The notes beneath the pieces are model-generated. The model searched no databases. It saw nothing but the letters and a program-made list of their open reading frames with translations, and was not told the DNA's origin. This document shows, piece by piece, positions 1-9,519 of a stretch of DNA of 64,000 bases; position 1 is the stretch's first letter, and every line of letters starts with the position of its first letter. The DNA comes from an uncultured Cryomorphaceae bacterium. Its GTDB lineage: Bacteria; Bacteroidota; Bacteroidia; Flavobacteriales; Schleiferiaceae. Made by a program: the position numbers and the translations under genes. The stretch covers positions 36,881-100,880 of the forward strand of contig CAJVWI010000006.1 of NCBI GenBank assembly GCA_913009655.1, read 5' to 3'.

Positions 1-243
1 CTCAGCATCGAAAAGGTCAGATGCCCTATTGCGAGCTAAGTTTTCTATTTCATCCACAACCTCACATCCACCGTAATACCTTTTACCAGGATAGCCTTCC
101 GCATATTTGTTTGTCAAAATTGACCCCACAGCTTCCATGACTTGAGGACTAACGTAATTTTCAGAGGCAATTAGTTCTATACCTTGAGTCTGGCGCTTAC
201 GCTCCTCTGAAATGAGATTAAAAATTGTTGAATCGTGTTCCAT
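1..243 (-). CDS. glyA: Serine hydroxymethyltransferase, N-terminal part (cut by window edge)
   Basis: Only the first 81 codons lie in the window, reading leftwards off the edge. The translation begins [18 protein letters not shown] and continues with [20 protein letters not shown] and [19 protein letters not shown]. These are hallmark N-terminal blocks of the PLP-dependent enzyme that interconverts serine and glycine and charges tetrahydrofolate with a one-carbon unit. The PLP-lysine region is outside the window. The start ATG (complement of 241-243) is 36 nt from the start of the divergent fumarylacetoacetase gene, so the two must share a very small promoter region. FolD at 4363-5220 works in the same one-carbon pathway. 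The assignment is firm despite the truncation. Confidence 0.95.
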   Translation of the reverse strand, partial: MEHDSTIFNLISEERKRQTQGIELIASENYVSPQVMEAVGSILTNKYAEGYPGKRYYGGCEVVDEIENLARNRASDLFDAE

Positions 244-279
244 AATATTGGCTGTAACTTGCGTCTAAAATTAAGGCAA

Positions 280-1572
280 ATGACCCATGTGATTGATTCA
301 AAGACCGAGAGTTTTTTACCAGTTTCTCAACAATCAGATTTTCCTATTCAAAACATCCCTTTTGGTGTTGGTAGATGGATTGATGGGAAGGTGGTGTGTT
401 TAACTAGAATAGGCGGCACAGTTATTAACCTCTCAATACTGGAGAAAAACAATCTATTCTCGGACTGCGATCTTAACGAAAACACATTTGGAAAATCCAG
501 TTTGAATGATTTTCTGACTCAGAATAAAAGCACCTGGCGATCCGTCCGCGCTGCGATTTGTAATCTTTACACAAAGGGAAACAGTAAGTATGAGAAAAAT
601 TCAAAACTTAGAAATCTAGCAGAATGGAATGCCTCCGAAATACTAATGTCTCTGCCTGTAGAAATCGGTGATTACACGGACTTTTATGCTTCAAAAGAAC
701 ATGCGACTAATGTTGGGTCAATGTTTCGAGATCCCAAAAATGCCTTACTTCCAAATTGGTCTCACCTACCGGTAGGATATCATGGAAGGAGTTCAACAAT
801 ATTTTCAACACCTAAAGAAATTAATAGACCAAATGGTCAGACAAAAAAACCGAGTGAAGATTTTCCTGTTTTCGGACCTTCTCAAAAGATTGATTTTGAA
901 TTAGAGGTTGGGTTTGTGACAGGAAATGGTCCAAGAAACGGCGATTCTATATCCGTAGAATTAGCAGAAGATTCTATTTTTGGATTGGTTCTTCTTAACG
1001 ATTGGTCTGCAAGAGATATTCAGCAATGGGAATATGTTCCACTTGGTCCATTTCTAGCAAAAAACTTTGCCTCTTGTATATCACCATGGATAATTACTTT
1101 GGATGCCTTTGAGCCTTTTAGATCCGATAGACCAATACAGAACAACCCAGAACCTCTTCCTTATCTTCAGCAACCGCTAAATAGAGCTAATTTCAATATT
1201 GAACTTCAAGTAGGGATAAGACCAGAGGGATCAGAAGAAACTATTATTTGTGAAAGTAATTTTAAACATATGTATTGGTCAATAGCACAGCAACTAGCGC
1301 ATCATAGTATAAATGGATGTATTATTAATGCAGGAGACTTAATGGGTTCAGGGACAATATCGGGACCATCAAAAGGTTCATATGGGTCTATGCTTGAAAT
1401 ATCTTGGAACGGAAAGCACCCTATCAAATTGCCCAATGGTAAGACTCGCTCTTTTATAGAAGATAATGATACGATTATCCTGAGAGGATCTGCAATAAAA
1501 GATGATTTAAAAATAGGTTTTGGAGAGTGTGTGTCTAAAATTATTCCATCTAAACCATGGAAAAGGAAGTAG
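280..1572 (+). CDS. fahA: Fumarylacetoacetase (last step of tyrosine/homogentisate degradation)
   Basis: The predicted enzyme hydrolyses 4-fumarylacetoacetate to fumarate and acetoacetate in the cytosol. The N-terminal SH3-like domain starts SDFPIQNIPFGVG. The catalytic domain carries GDYTDFYASKEHATNVGSMF (metal and catalytic residues), NWSHLPVGYHGRSST, ELEVGFVTGNG, LLNDWSARDIQQWEYVPLGP and GDLMGSGTISGP, all familiar from the FAH family. At 430 residues it matches the usual length of about 420. I chose the ATG at 280 because the in-frame GTG at 235 would run into the divergent glyA start and add a non-conserved 15-residue leader. No other tyrosine-degradation gene is in the window. The 3' end overlaps the next gene by 16 nt in another frame. 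Confidence 0.95.
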   Translation: MTHVIDSKTESFLPVSQQSDFPIQNIPFGVGRWIDGKVVCLTRIGGTVINLSILEKNNLFSDCDLNENTFGKSSLNDFLTQNKSTWRSVRAAICNLYTKGNSKYEKNSKLRNLAEWNASEILMSLPVEIGDYTDFYASKEHATNVGSMFRDPKNALLPNWSHLPVGYHGRSSTIFSTPKEINRPNGQTKKPSEDFPVFGPSQKIDFELEVGFVTGNGPRNGDSISVELAEDSIFGLVLLNDWSARDIQQWEYVPLGPFLAKNFASCISPWIITLDAFEPFRSDRPIQNNPEPLPYLQQPLNRANFNIELQVGIRPEGSEETIICESNFKHMYWSIAQQLAHHSINGCIINAGDLMGSGTISGPSKGSYGSMLEISWNGKHPIKLPNGKTRSFIEDNDTIILRGSAIKDDLKIGFGECVSKIIPSKPWKRK

Positions 1573-3761
1573 TTGACTATCAGAAAATTATTAGGTCTAA
1601 GTACCGAAAACTGCTCAGGCTAGCTGAAAAGCGTGGTGGAGACAAAGAAGATTTGTCCCTTATCAGGAAAGCATATAAAGTATCTGCAGACGCACATAAA
1701 GGAGTTTTTAGAAAGTCTGGAGAACCATATATAACTCACCCTTTAGAGGTGGCATTAATTGTATCAGAAGAAATAGGTTTAGGTCCAAAATCAATTGCAG
1801 CAGCATTATTGCATGATGTTGTTGAGGATTCTGAGTATACAAATGACCAAATCTCCCATATGTTCGGAGAATCAATAGCATATATAGTTAGTGGCTTGAC
1901 TAAGATTCAAGGAATATTTGACAATCAATCATCCTCTATGCAGGTTGAGAATTTCAGAAAGCTTCTATTAAGCATAAGTGATGATGTTAGAGTCATACTT
2001 ATTAAAATGGCAGACAGATTGCATAATATGAGAACCCTTGAAGATGTGCATTATGCCAAACAGTTAAAAACAGCAAGTGAGACTCTATATATATTTGCTC
2101 CCCTAGCACACAGGATGGGTCTTTACTATATCAAGAGTGAGTTTGAAGACTTGGGCCTCAAGTATACCGAGCAAGATGTTTATAAAGAAATTGCAGAAAA
2201 ACTTGATGACTTTGAGCAGAATGATTCAGATTATCTAAAACGTTTTAGCTCAGACATCTATAGTCTTTTAAGCTCTGAGGCTTTTGATTTTTCTATTAAA
2301 ACCAGGACAAAAGGGATATTCTCGATACGAAGAAAAATGATTAATCAAGGTATTTCATTTGAAGAAGTATATGATAAATATGCACTGCGAATACTTTTAG
2401 ATGCCGGCCCCAAAAGAGAAAAGGGAGAAATTTGGAGAGCTTATTCGATAATAACAAGTGTTTTTAAAGCAAACCCGAGAAGATTAAGAGATTGGATCAC
2501 CTCCCCAAAGGCAAATGGTTATGAATCTCTTCATATAACTGTTATGGGGCCCGAAGGGCATTGGATAGAAATTCAAATTCGATCAAATAGAATGGATTTA
2601 GAAGCTGAACGAGGATATGCCGCTCACTGGCGTTACAAGGAAGACGATTCTGGAAATACTGCTCTAGACGAATGGCTAAGTACGATTCGTGAAAATATTG
2701 AAAATCAAGAAGGTAATGCCCTTGACTTTGTCGATAAGTTCAAGCTTCAACTCTTTTCCGAAGAGATATTCGCCTTCACTCCACAAGGCAAAATGCTAAC
2801 CCTACCAAAACACTCAACTCCAATCGACTTTGCTTTTGAAATTCATACAGATCTTGGAATGAAAATTCTAGGAGCAAAAGCGAATGGGAAATTAGTTCCA
2901 TTGTCTTATGAACTTCAAAGTGGAGATCAAATTCAAATTCTCAGCAGCGACTCTCAAACTCCCAATGAGCAATGGATAAATTGGGCAGTTACACCAAAAG
3001 CTAGGACAACAATCCGTCATTTTATTAAAAATGAAGAAAAAAAGTCCGTTGACAGAGGGGAAAGACTTCTAAGGCGAGTGATGAAAAAAGCCAAATTTGA
3101 CTGGAATCAAAGCCGAGTTCAAAGAATGCTTAATCATTTTGGAATTAACGCTCCAAGCGATCTTTACTCGAGGTTTGGATCCGGGAAATATCACGGCGAA
3201 CATATAAGGAATTTTATTCAAGAAGAAAGCGGAAGCTTTTATCAATATTTAAGAAAAAGGTTTAAACCTAAAGCTTCAAAGCTTCGGGATGTAAGCATTG
3301 ATTCAGGAAGAATTGTATTTGGACCGGATTCCGTCATTCTCGACCATGACATGTCCGAGTGCTGCCGTCCAATACAAAATGATCCAATATTCGGATTCAT
3401 TGAAGATGATGGGATTAAAGTACACCGAACAGATTGCCCAGAAGCTATTAATCTGCAAGGACGGTTTGCAGAAAAAGTTATAGTTGCACAATGGGCAAAA
3501 AATGCTTCTGGCGACTTCAATGCCACTCTGAAATTTTCAGGTGTCGATTCAAGTGGTTTGCTTTTAAAGGTGTCCCAAGTTATTTCAAATGAAATGAATA
3601 TGGACATCATAAGCTTGCATATAAATGGGTCAGAAGGAGTTTTTAGTGGCACTATTTCTGTAAGTGTATCAGACCGGAGACAATTAAGTCAATTAGCAAC
3701 AAATCTAAGATCCATAAAGGGTATTGACATAGTAGAGCGAGAAGTCAACAAAGTTAAATAG
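1557..3761 (+). CDS. spoT: Bifunctional (p)ppGpp synthetase/hydrolase (Rel/SpoT family)
   Basis: This is a full-length, 734-residue RSH enzyme that makes and degrades the stringent-response alarmone. The HD hydrolase domain (about residues 40-200) keeps the HDVVED motif with H86-D87. The synthetase domain (about 240-360) keeps RTKGIFSIRRKM, NGYESLHITV and EIQIRSNRMDLEAERGYAAH. At the site that separates RelA-type (acidic) from SpoT-type (RxKD) enzymes the sequence is R309-L-R-D312. This is basic, so it fits the bifunctional class. A TGS domain (about 402-460) and a C-terminal ACT domain (about 665-734) follow. The start overlaps the fah stop by 16 nt, which suggests translational coupling. 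It ends 3 nt before the convergent queE stop. Confidence 0.95.
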   Translation: MEKEVVDYQKIIRSKYRKLLRLAEKRGGDKEDLSLIRKAYKVSADAHKGVFRKSGEPYITHPLEVALIVSEEIGLGPKSIAAALLHDVVEDSEYTNDQISHMFGESIAYIVSGLTKIQGIFDNQSSSMQVENFRKLLLSISDDVRVILIKMADRLHNMRTLEDVHYAKQLKTASETLYIFAPLAHRMGLYYIKSEFEDLGLKYTEQDVYKEIAEKLDDFEQNDSDYLKRFSSDIYSLLSSEAFDFSIKTRTKGIFSIRRKMINQGISFEEVYDKYALRILLDAGPKREKGEIWRAYSIITSVFKANPRRLRDWITSPKANGYESLHITVMGPEGHWIEIQIRSNRMDLEAERGYAAHWRYKEDDSGNTALDEWLSTIRENIENQEGNALDFVDKFKLQLFSEEIFAFTPQGKMLTLPKHSTPIDFAFEIHTDLGMKILGAKANGKLVPLSYELQSGDQIQILSSDSQTPNEQWINWAVTPKARTTIRHFIKNEEKKSVDRGERLLRRVMKKAKFDWNQSRVQRMLNHFGINAPSDLYSRFGSGKYHGEHIRNFIQEESGSFYQYLRKRFKPKASKLRDVSIDSGRIVFGPDSVILDHDMSECCRPIQNDPIFGFIEDDGIKVHRTDCPEAINLQGRFAEKVIVAQWAKNASGDFNATLKFSGVDSSGLLLKVSQVISNEMNMDIISLHINGSEGVFSGTISVSVSDRRQLSQLATNLRSIKGIDIVEREVNKVK

Positions 3762-3764
3762 AGG

Positions 3765-4376
3765 CTAAGGCAACCCAATATATTTATGAGTTTGTAATGA
3801 CAACCTCCATTTAGGTTTTTTTTCTAAAAATTGAATTATGGCTGGTAGAATATGTTCTCTTTTACTCCATTCAGGTTGTAGAAAAACTTGGCACTTCTCT
3901 CCAACCATTTCGGCATGTTTTTCAGCCCATTTTAAATCATCTAAATTGTAGACTATCATTTTAAGCTCGTCAGCTCTTTGGTACCATTCTTTAAGAGGTG
4001 GTTTATTCTTTTTAGGAGACAAACAAACCCAATCCCAATTACCAGAATATTTATATGCCCCTGACGTCTCTAAATGGACTCTTTTTTCCATTTGATTAAG
4101 AGACTGAGTTATAGTTGTCATATCCCACATTAAAGGTTCACCACCAGTAATTACGACCGTTCTATCATTAGAATCTATTTGTTTTAAAATATCTGGAATA
4201 GCAGTGAGCGGATGCTTTTTAGGATCCCATGACTCTTTCACATCGCACCAATGACAACCTACGTCGCAACCTCCAATCCTCAAAAAATATGATGGGAGTC
4301 CAGTATGGGCACCTTCACCCTGAATTGTACGAAAGGCTTCCATAAGCGGAAGAGCCTCACTTTTAATCTCTCCCAT
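3765..4376 (-). CDS. queE: 7-carboxy-7-deazaguanine synthase (radical SAM, queuosine pathway)
   Basis: QueE converts 6-carboxy-tetrahydropterin to 7-carboxy-7-deazaguanine on the way to queuosine in tRNA. The 203-residue protein opens with LMEAFRTIQGEGAHTGLPSY, the standard QueE substrate/FeS entry block. The radical-SAM cluster motif follows as C37-x3-C41-x2-C44 (GGCDVGCHWCDVKESW). VVITGGEPLMW is the SAM-binding GGE motif. It overlaps the 3' end of folD by 14 nt and is the last gene of the ffh-folD-queE run. A pterin synthase that could supply its substrate lies at 14764-15171, in a different operon. Other queuosine genes are not in the window. Confidence 0.92.
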   Translation of the reverse strand: MGEIKSEALPLMEAFRTIQGEGAHTGLPSYFLRIGGCDVGCHWCDVKESWDPKKHPLTAIPDILKQIDSNDRTVVITGGEPLMWDMTTITQSLNQMEKRVHLETSGAYKYSGNWDWVCLSPKKNKPPLKEWYQRADELKMIVYNLDDLKWAEKHAEMVGEKCQVFLQPEWSKREHILPAIIQFLEKKPKWRLSLQTHKYIGLP

Positions 4377-5220
4377 CCGCAGCTAAAAGAGTATTCATTA
4401 ATAAACCAACCCTAGTCATTAAGCCCACCCCGCCTGGAACAGGGCTAATAGCAGAAACAATATCCTTGACCGAATCAAAGTCAACATCACCATGAAGTTT
4501 TCCGGACACTCTATTTATCCCAACATCAATAACTACTGCTCCGTCCTTAATGAAATTTTTATTAATAAAAGAAGGCTTTCCAATTGCTGCAATTAAAATA
4601 TCAGCATTTTTAGTTACTTCTTCAAGATTTTTAGTTCTTGAATGAGTTAAAGTGACAGTAGCGTTGCCAAATTCTATATTTGAACTTAATAATATAGACA
4701 TTGGAGAGCCGACAATATGACTACGTCCAATAACAACAGCATTCTTACCCGTTGTCTCAATACCGTAGAACTGCAGCAAGAGCAATATTCCGTATGGCGT
4801 AGCAGGAAGATATGTTTTAAGACCCAGAGCCATACGACCTACATTTTCAGGATGAAAGCCATCAACATCTTTCATTGGGTCAATGGCCAAAAGAATTTCT
4901 TTTTCATTTATCCCATTAGGCAAAGGAAGTTGAACTATATATCCATGAATTTCAGAATTCGAATTAAGCATCTGGATATTTTGAATCAACTCTTCTTGCA
5001 GAACATCATCTTTTAGATGAATAAGAGTCGATTTGAAGCCAACTTCTTTACAATCTCTCACCTTACCTCTTACATATGCGGATGATGCTGGGTCATCTCC
5101 AACAAGTATTGCCGCTAAATGAGGGGCGCTTTTACGTTCAGCTAGTCGCTTCTTGACCTTGATTTGAATCTCTTTTTTAAAAGAGACTGCAGCCTCTTTT
5201 CCACTTAAAATAATTGCCAT
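4363..5220 (-). CDS. folD: Methylenetetrahydrofolate dehydrogenase / methenyltetrahydrofolate cyclohydrolase
   Basis: This bifunctional one-carbon enzyme oxidises 5,10-methylene-THF and hydrolyses the methenyl product to 10-formyl-THF. The 285-residue length is normal. The catalytic block is AYVRGKVRDCKEVGF, followed by GYIVQLPLPNGIN, the dinucleotide site VVIGRSHIVGSPMSILL and the C-terminal PGGVGLMTRVGLLMNT. The start codon overlaps the ffh stop in a TAATG arrangement and the 3' end overlaps queE by 14 nt. The three genes are therefore almost certainly one transcript. In metabolism it pairs with GlyA at the left edge of the window. Confidence 0.95.
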   Translation of the reverse strand: MAIILSGKEAAVSFKKEIQIKVKKRLAERKSAPHLAAILVGDDPASSAYVRGKVRDCKEVGFKSTLIHLKDDVLQEELIQNIQMLNSNSEIHGYIVQLPLPNGINEKEILLAIDPMKDVDGFHPENVGRMALGLKTYLPATPYGILLLLQFYGIETTGKNAVVIGRSHIVGSPMSILLSSNIEFGNATVTLTHSRTKNLEEVTKNADILIAAIGKPSFINKNFIKDGAVVIDVGINRVSGKLHGDVDFDSVKDIVSAISPVPGGVGLMTRVGLLMNTLLAADGRD

Positions 5221-6554
5221 TACCTAAGGTTATTTTTCATCATATTCATCATTTTACTTTGTCCACCTTTCCCTTGCATAACTTTCATCATTTTACTCAT
5301 ATCATTAAACTGCTTAACTAGTTTGTTAACATCAGCAACGGTTCTACCACTGCCCTTTGCAATTCTGGCACGCCTCGTGCCGTTCAAAACAGATGGATTA
5401 GACCTTTCCGATGGGGTCATTGACTTTATCATTGCCTCTATGTGTTTGAATGCATCATCAGGAATATCAATATTTTTCATAGCTTTCCCAACGCCAGGAA
5501 TCATACCCATCAAATCTTTAACAGAGCCCATTTTTTTTATTTGACCAATCTGCTTAAGGAAATCGTCAAACCCAAATGAGTTACTAGCTATTTTTTTGGA
5601 GAGCTTTCTTGACTCATCTTGATCAAAAGATTCTTGTGCACGCTCAACAAGGGAAATGACATCACCCATTCCGAGTATCCTATCTGCCATTCTACTTGGG
5701 TGAAAAACATCAATTGCCTCCATCTTTTCACCTGTACCAATAAACTTTATTGGCACTTTCACAACAGAACGAATTGATAGAGCTGCACCTCCTCTTGTGT
5801 CACCGTCAAGTTTGGTAAGAACTACTCCAGTATAATTTAGGGCCTCATGAAAAGTTTTTGCTGTAGTCACTGCGTCCTGACCCGTCATTGAATCCACAAC
5901 AAAAAGAGTTTCTTGAGGTTTCAGAGCATTGTGAATAGAGGAAATCTCTTGCATCAAAGCATTATCAATAGCTAAACGCCCAGCCGTATCTACTAATAAA
6001 TAATCATAACCCTCATCCTTTGCGACTTTTTGAGCCATAGATGCTATTGTAATTGGGTTTTTCTCTTCAGGTAACGAAAAGACCGTCAATCCAATTTGTT
6101 TACCTAGTGTGTTTAATTGTTCTATAGCGGCAGGCCTGTATACATCGCAAGCGGCAAGAAGAACCTTTTTCCCCTTTTTTTGATGCAGCAGAAAACCTAA
6201 TTTCGCAGTAAAGGTGGTCTTTCCAGATCCCTGAAGCCCTGCCATTAAAATTGTGTTCAGTCCATTATCTGAAGAAATATCATGGGAAGTTTCTCCCATT
6301 AATATTGACATTTCATCTCTAACGATTTTGATCATCACTTGACCGGGCTCGACAGCCTTGATAACATCTTGACCTAAAGCGCGAGCTTTTATTGTATCTG
6401 TAAAATCTTTAGCGATCTTGTAATTCACATCAGCGTCAACAAGAGCCCTTCGAATATCTTTAATCGCTTCAGCAATGTTAATATCCGTAATTCTACCCCG
6501 ACCGCTAAGGCGATGAATCGCCTTATCAATTTTTTCACTTAAACTATCAAACAT
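5220..6554 (-). CDS. ffh: Signal recognition particle protein Ffh (SRP54)
   Basis: Ffh is the GTPase of the signal recognition particle and brings nascent membrane proteins to FtsY and SecYEG. The 444-residue protein has the N-domain, then the G-domain motifs GLQGSGKTTFTAKLG, DVYRPAAIEQL, DTAGRL and TKLDGDTRGGAALS. The methionine-rich M domain ends MSKMMKVMQGKGGQSKMMNM and binds signal peptides and SRP RNA. It is the first gene of the ffh-folD-queE run. A TAACTTTG element lies 20 nt upstream. The SRP RNA gene is not in the window. Confidence 0.97.
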   Translation of the reverse strand: MFDSLSEKIDKAIHRLSGRGRITDINIAEAIKDIRRALVDADVNYKIAKDFTDTIKARALGQDVIKAVEPGQVMIKIVRDEMSILMGETSHDISSDNGLNTILMAGLQGSGKTTFTAKLGFLLHQKKGKKVLLAACDVYRPAAIEQLNTLGKQIGLTVFSLPEEKNPITIASMAQKVAKDEGYDYLLVDTAGRLAIDNALMQEISSIHNALKPQETLFVVDSMTGQDAVTTAKTFHEALNYTGVVLTKLDGDTRGGAALSIRSVVKVPIKFIGTGEKMEAIDVFHPSRMADRILGMGDVISLVERAQESFDQDESRKLSKKIASNSFGFDDFLKQIGQIKKMGSVKDLMGMIPGVGKAMKNIDIPDDAFKHIEAMIKSMTPSERSNPSVLNGTRRARIAKGSGRTVADVNKLVKQFNDMSKMMKVMQGKGGQSKMMNMMKNNLR

Positions 6555-6574
6555 TTCTTGACTGATTTATCTAA

Positions 6575-6582
6575 CAAAGTTA
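6575..6582 (-). promoter_or_regulatory. Possible Bacteroidota -7 element upstream of ffh
   Basis: The minus strand reads TAACTTTG, an exact match to the Bacteroidota TAnnTTTG element, 20 nt before the ffh start codon. I see no clear TTG (-33) at the usual 17-23 nt spacing, so the assignment is tentative. The remainder of the 170-nt gap up to fabH (6555-6724) is AT-rich. It contains a weaker TATTTTCG on the plus strand near 6676 that might serve fabH, and I see nothing else in it. Confidence 0.4.
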
Positions 6583-6724
6583 ATAGATACAAATCTGACC
6601 ATTTTATAAATAATCAATTTTATACAGATGATATTCACAAGAATAATTTAAATTAATAATCCTTCAATAAAATTGTATTTTCGACTCCATCATCACACCT
6701 AAACCAAATAATAGAAAATAAATC

Positions 6725-7726
6725 ATGTACAACTCTCAAATAATAGGTCTTGGACACTATCTACCCCAAAATTCTGTTAGCAATGATGACTTAAGCAAAA
6801 TCATGGATACAAGTGACGAGTGGATTCAAGAAAGGACTGGTATATTAAGTCGACGATGGGTTGATTCTGAAAATAAAATGAGCTCTTCCGAAATGGGATA
6901 TAAAGCATCACTGATGGCCATTAAAAATGCAGGAATAGATAAAAATGAGATTGATCACATCCTCTTTGCAACCATTTCACCCGATTACTATTTTCCTGGC
7001 AATGGAGTTCTTGTTCAAGATTTACTGGGAGTTGGAACAATAGGAGCTACAGACATCCGAAATGCATGCAGCGGTTTTATTTATGCTCTAAGTATTGCAA
7101 ATGCATACATTCAAACTGGTCTTTACAAAAACATTTTAGTTATTGGTTCAGAATTGCAGAGTCCTGTTCTTGACAAGACTACAAATGGCAGAGACTTGAG
7201 TGTTATTTTTGGAGATGGTGCTGGTGCAGCTGTGATTTCAAGATCTGATAATCAAAGCAAAATTTACAGTACACATTTGCATAGTGAGGGTAAGAATTCT
7301 TTAGAGCTTTCAATGAAAGGTCCTTCTGTGATTCATGGCATGACTGAACTCAAAACAAATACCGCAAATCCTCAACTTTTTTCTCCGTATATGAACGGTC
7401 AAATGGTTTTCAAAAATGCTATAGTCAGATTTGAGGAAGTAATTAAAGAAGCTTTAAATAAAAACGAATTCACAATTGAAGACGTTAATTGCCTCATTCC
7501 TCATCAAGCAAACCTCAGAATATCTCAATTTATTCAGAAAAAACTTGGACTTAAAAACGAGCAAGTATTTAACAACATTCAAAAATATGGTAATACCACT
7601 GGTGCTTCAATACCCATTGCATTTAGTGAAGCTGTTGAACAAAAGCGCATTAAAAGAGGAGACCTGGTTTGCTTGGCAGCATTTGGATCGGGATTCACCT
7701 GGGGGTCAGCTCTTTTGAGATATTAA
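6725..7726 (+). CDS. fabH: 3-oxoacyl-ACP synthase III family protein (FabH-like)
   Basis: This is a thiolase-fold condensing enzyme of 333 residues. KASIII enzymes start fatty-acid chains by joining acetyl-CoA or a branched acyl-CoA to malonyl-ACP. The catalytic triad is visible: C115 in NACSGFIYA, H260 in PHQANLRISQF and N290 in KYGNTTGASIP. The N-terminal block DEWIQERTGILSRRW and the C-terminal CLAAFGSGFTWGSALL are also typical. It sits alone before an ABC transporter pair with only 15 nt between. The usual fabH neighbours (plsX, rpmF, accB) are absent, so this may be a paralogue with another acyl substrate rather than the main initiation enzyme. Confidence 0.85.
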   Translation: MYNSQIIGLGHYLPQNSVSNDDLSKIMDTSDEWIQERTGILSRRWVDSENKMSSSEMGYKASLMAIKNAGIDKNEIDHILFATISPDYYFPGNGVLVQDLLGVGTIGATDIRNACSGFIYALSIANAYIQTGLYKNILVIGSELQSPVLDKTTNGRDLSVIFGDGAGAAVISRSDNQSKIYSTHLHSEGKNSLELSMKGPSVIHGMTELKTNTANPQLFSPYMNGQMVFKNAIVRFEEVIKEALNKNEFTIEDVNCLIPHQANLRISQFIQKKLGLKNEQVFNNIQKYGNTTGASIPIAFSEAVEQKRIKRGDLVCLAAFGSGFTWGSALLRY

Positions 7727-7741
7727 ATATTTATATTTAAT

Positions 7742-8359
7742 ATGTTAAGTAGTTCCGCAATAGAGTCAAATCTCAATGGCTCATCTATAACATTTCCTAG
7801 CATAAGTATTCCAAAAGGAGAATTACTGCTATTAAAAGGTTATTCTGGTTCAGGGAAATCAACTTTTCTTCACTCAATAGCGGGGCTAGTACCCTTATTA
7901 AAAGGGCACATAAGAATAAAAGGGCACGGTGAAATTAGTGAGAATATTGTCCCTAAAAACTGGCGAAACAATGCAATAACAATTATTCCACAAAGACCAT
8001 TATTCTGGCAATCTTTAACGGTAATTGAGAACATTAAACTTTGCGAATGGTCAAAAGGAATCGAATCAGGACACAGTGAATATATTTTAGAAAAATTAGG
8101 GATTATTGATTTATCTAAAAGGGCGGTAAATAAACTAAGTTTGGGACAGCAGCAAAGACTCAGCGCAGCAAGAGCTTTAATGTCAAAAGCTCCCGTTGTA
8201 TTAGCTGATGAACCGACGGCAGCGTTGGATGAACAGAACACCCATATCATGATGGATTTACTCAAAGAACATCAGTCTAAAACTGGATGTTCAATTTTAG
8301 TTTCAAGCCATGACAATCGTCTCGACTCAATAGCCGACCAAATGGTAAAATTGCAATGA
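7742..8359 (+). CDS. ABC transporter ATP-binding protein (LolD/MacB type)
   Basis: The 205-residue cytoplasmic ATPase has the full set of ABC motifs. These are Walker A GYSGSGKST, the signature LSLGQQQRLSAARAL, Walker B VVLADEPTAALDE and the switch histidine in VSSHDNRLDS. The short length fits the LolD/MacB/FtsE class, which powers FtsX-fold permeases without moving substrate through a channel. Its last codons overlap the permease gene by 4 nt (ATGA), so the two are translationally coupled and should form one complex. The substrate cannot be read from this subunit. The histidine-rich loop of the permease suggests a metal-related role. Confidence 0.9.
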   Translation: MLSSSAIESNLNGSSITFPSISIPKGELLLLKGYSGSGKSTFLHSIAGLVPLLKGHIRIKGHGEISENIVPKNWRNNAITIIPQRPLFWQSLTVIENIKLCEWSKGIESGHSEYILEKLGIIDLSKRAVNKLSLGQQQRLSAARALMSKAPVVLADEPTAALDEQNTHIMMDLLKEHQSKTGCSILVSSHDNRLDSIADQMVKLQ

Positions 8360-9519
8360 AATCTTTTTATTTTGCATGGAAAGCCATATGGAAAAGACGG
8401 AGTAGCACTGTTTTTATATCTTTAATTTGGGCCACAGGGCTGTTGGGTTTCGCAACTATTCAAAGGTTGAATAATGGTGTTTCAAATACTCTTCGACTTC
8501 AATTGGAGAATACAGATCTTCTTCTCTCCGCAAAGGGCTCACCTACTAAATCAATTCTTGCTAATGTCTTTCATCTAAATAATCCAAATGGGAATATATT
8601 AAAATCAGAGGCGGAGAAAGTTATTGCCAATTATAATTTGAAAAATGTCAGACGTATAGCTTATGGAGATAATTATAAGGGATTCAGAATCTTAGGATGC
8701 GACAGTGCAACATGGAATCATATAAACTATTTGGAGATAAAGGGGAATCTCCCTAAGGAAGATAACGAAGTAATAATAGGCCGCAATGTTGCACAAAAAA
8801 CAAAACTTAAAATCGGAGATGAGTTTCATGGCACCCATGGAATAATGGGACATGATCACAACCACAAAACCACATCTTACAAAGTTTCAGGCATCATCTA
8901 TTCTATCACACCATCTTGGAACCGTCTAATAATTGGTAGCATAAGCTCCGTTTGGAAAGCTCATAGTCATTCCGACTCAAGCTACACTGCTGTTTTAGCT
9001 CGAATAGATAATCCACTAGAAAAACTCTTAATTCCCAAAAGAATTCAAAAGAATTCCTCAATAATGTCCATATCTCCGGCTTTCGAGATTAACAACGTCT
9101 TAAGCTGGATGAACCAAAGCACTAAGGTATTTAGTAGCATTTCATTTTTATTTCTAATAACTGCCGCTTTAATAATGTTTTTTCTGCTGCAGTCTCATAT
9201 TAAAGAGCGACTAAGTGACTATGCATTACTTAGAGCATTTGGAGCATCATGGTTGAAAATCGCAAAAGTTGTTCTGTGGCAGAATATTATTTTAGGAGGC
9301 TTCGCTATTCTATTAACCTACATTGGACTTGCTGCTATTTGGTTTGGTCAACACAACTCAATCGCATTGAGTGAAATCCTTCAAAAAGAAGTTTATTGGA
9401 ACCTTTCAAATGATATAAAATGGATATTTGGATGCATTGCCTTGTCAATTTTAACTTCTATTGGACCATGGATATGGTTACAAAGAATACCTTTGCATCG
9501 TGCGCTGGTTGATTCTTAA
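8356..9519 (+). CDS. FtsX/MacB-fold ABC permease with histidine-rich periplasmic loop
   Basis: The 387-residue protein has one N-terminal transmembrane segment (about residues 18-38), a large periplasmic MacB-type core, and three C-terminal segments (about 258-280, 303-328, 350-372). This is the FtsX-fold layout. RLSDYALLRAFGASWLKI before the second of these C-terminal segments is the conserved cytoplasmic coupling loop. The periplasmic domain holds five histidines close together at 158, 161, 166, 168 and 170 (HGTHGIMGHDHNH). This is followed by SVWKAHSHSD. The cluster suggests binding of a transition metal such as zinc or copper. It is coupled to the upstream ATPase and overlaps the start of the next gene. 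The pair recalls DUF3299-linked ABC systems in other bacteria; the substrate is unproven. Confidence 0.82.
   Translation: MKSFYFAWKAIWKRRSSTVFISLIWATGLLGFATIQRLNNGVSNTLRLQLENTDLLLSAKGSPTKSILANVFHLNNPNGNILKSEAEKVIANYNLKNVRRIAYGDNYKGFRILGCDSATWNHINYLEIKGNLPKEDNEVIIGRNVAQKTKLKIGDEFHGTHGIMGHDHNHKTTSYKVSGIIYSITPSWNRLIIGSISSVWKAHSHSDSSYTAVLARIDNPLEKLLIPKRIQKNSSIMSISPAFEINNVLSWMNQSTKVFSSISFLFLITAALIMFFLLQSHIKERLSDYALLRAFGASWLKIAKVVLWQNIILGGFAILLTYIGLAAIWFGQHNSIALSEILQKEVYWNLSNDIKWIFGCIALSILTSIGPWIWLQRIPLHRALVDS

Noticed and set aside
235..279. Upstream extension of fumarylacetoacetase from a GTG at 235.
   Set aside because: It overlaps the start codon of the divergent glyA gene and adds 15 residues that do not resemble the family N-terminus.
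3242..3652. Minus-strand open frame of 136 codons inside the (p)ppGpp synthetase gene.
   Set aside because: It lies wholly inside a strongly conserved gene, has no family-like sequence and no start signal. It is a shadow frame.
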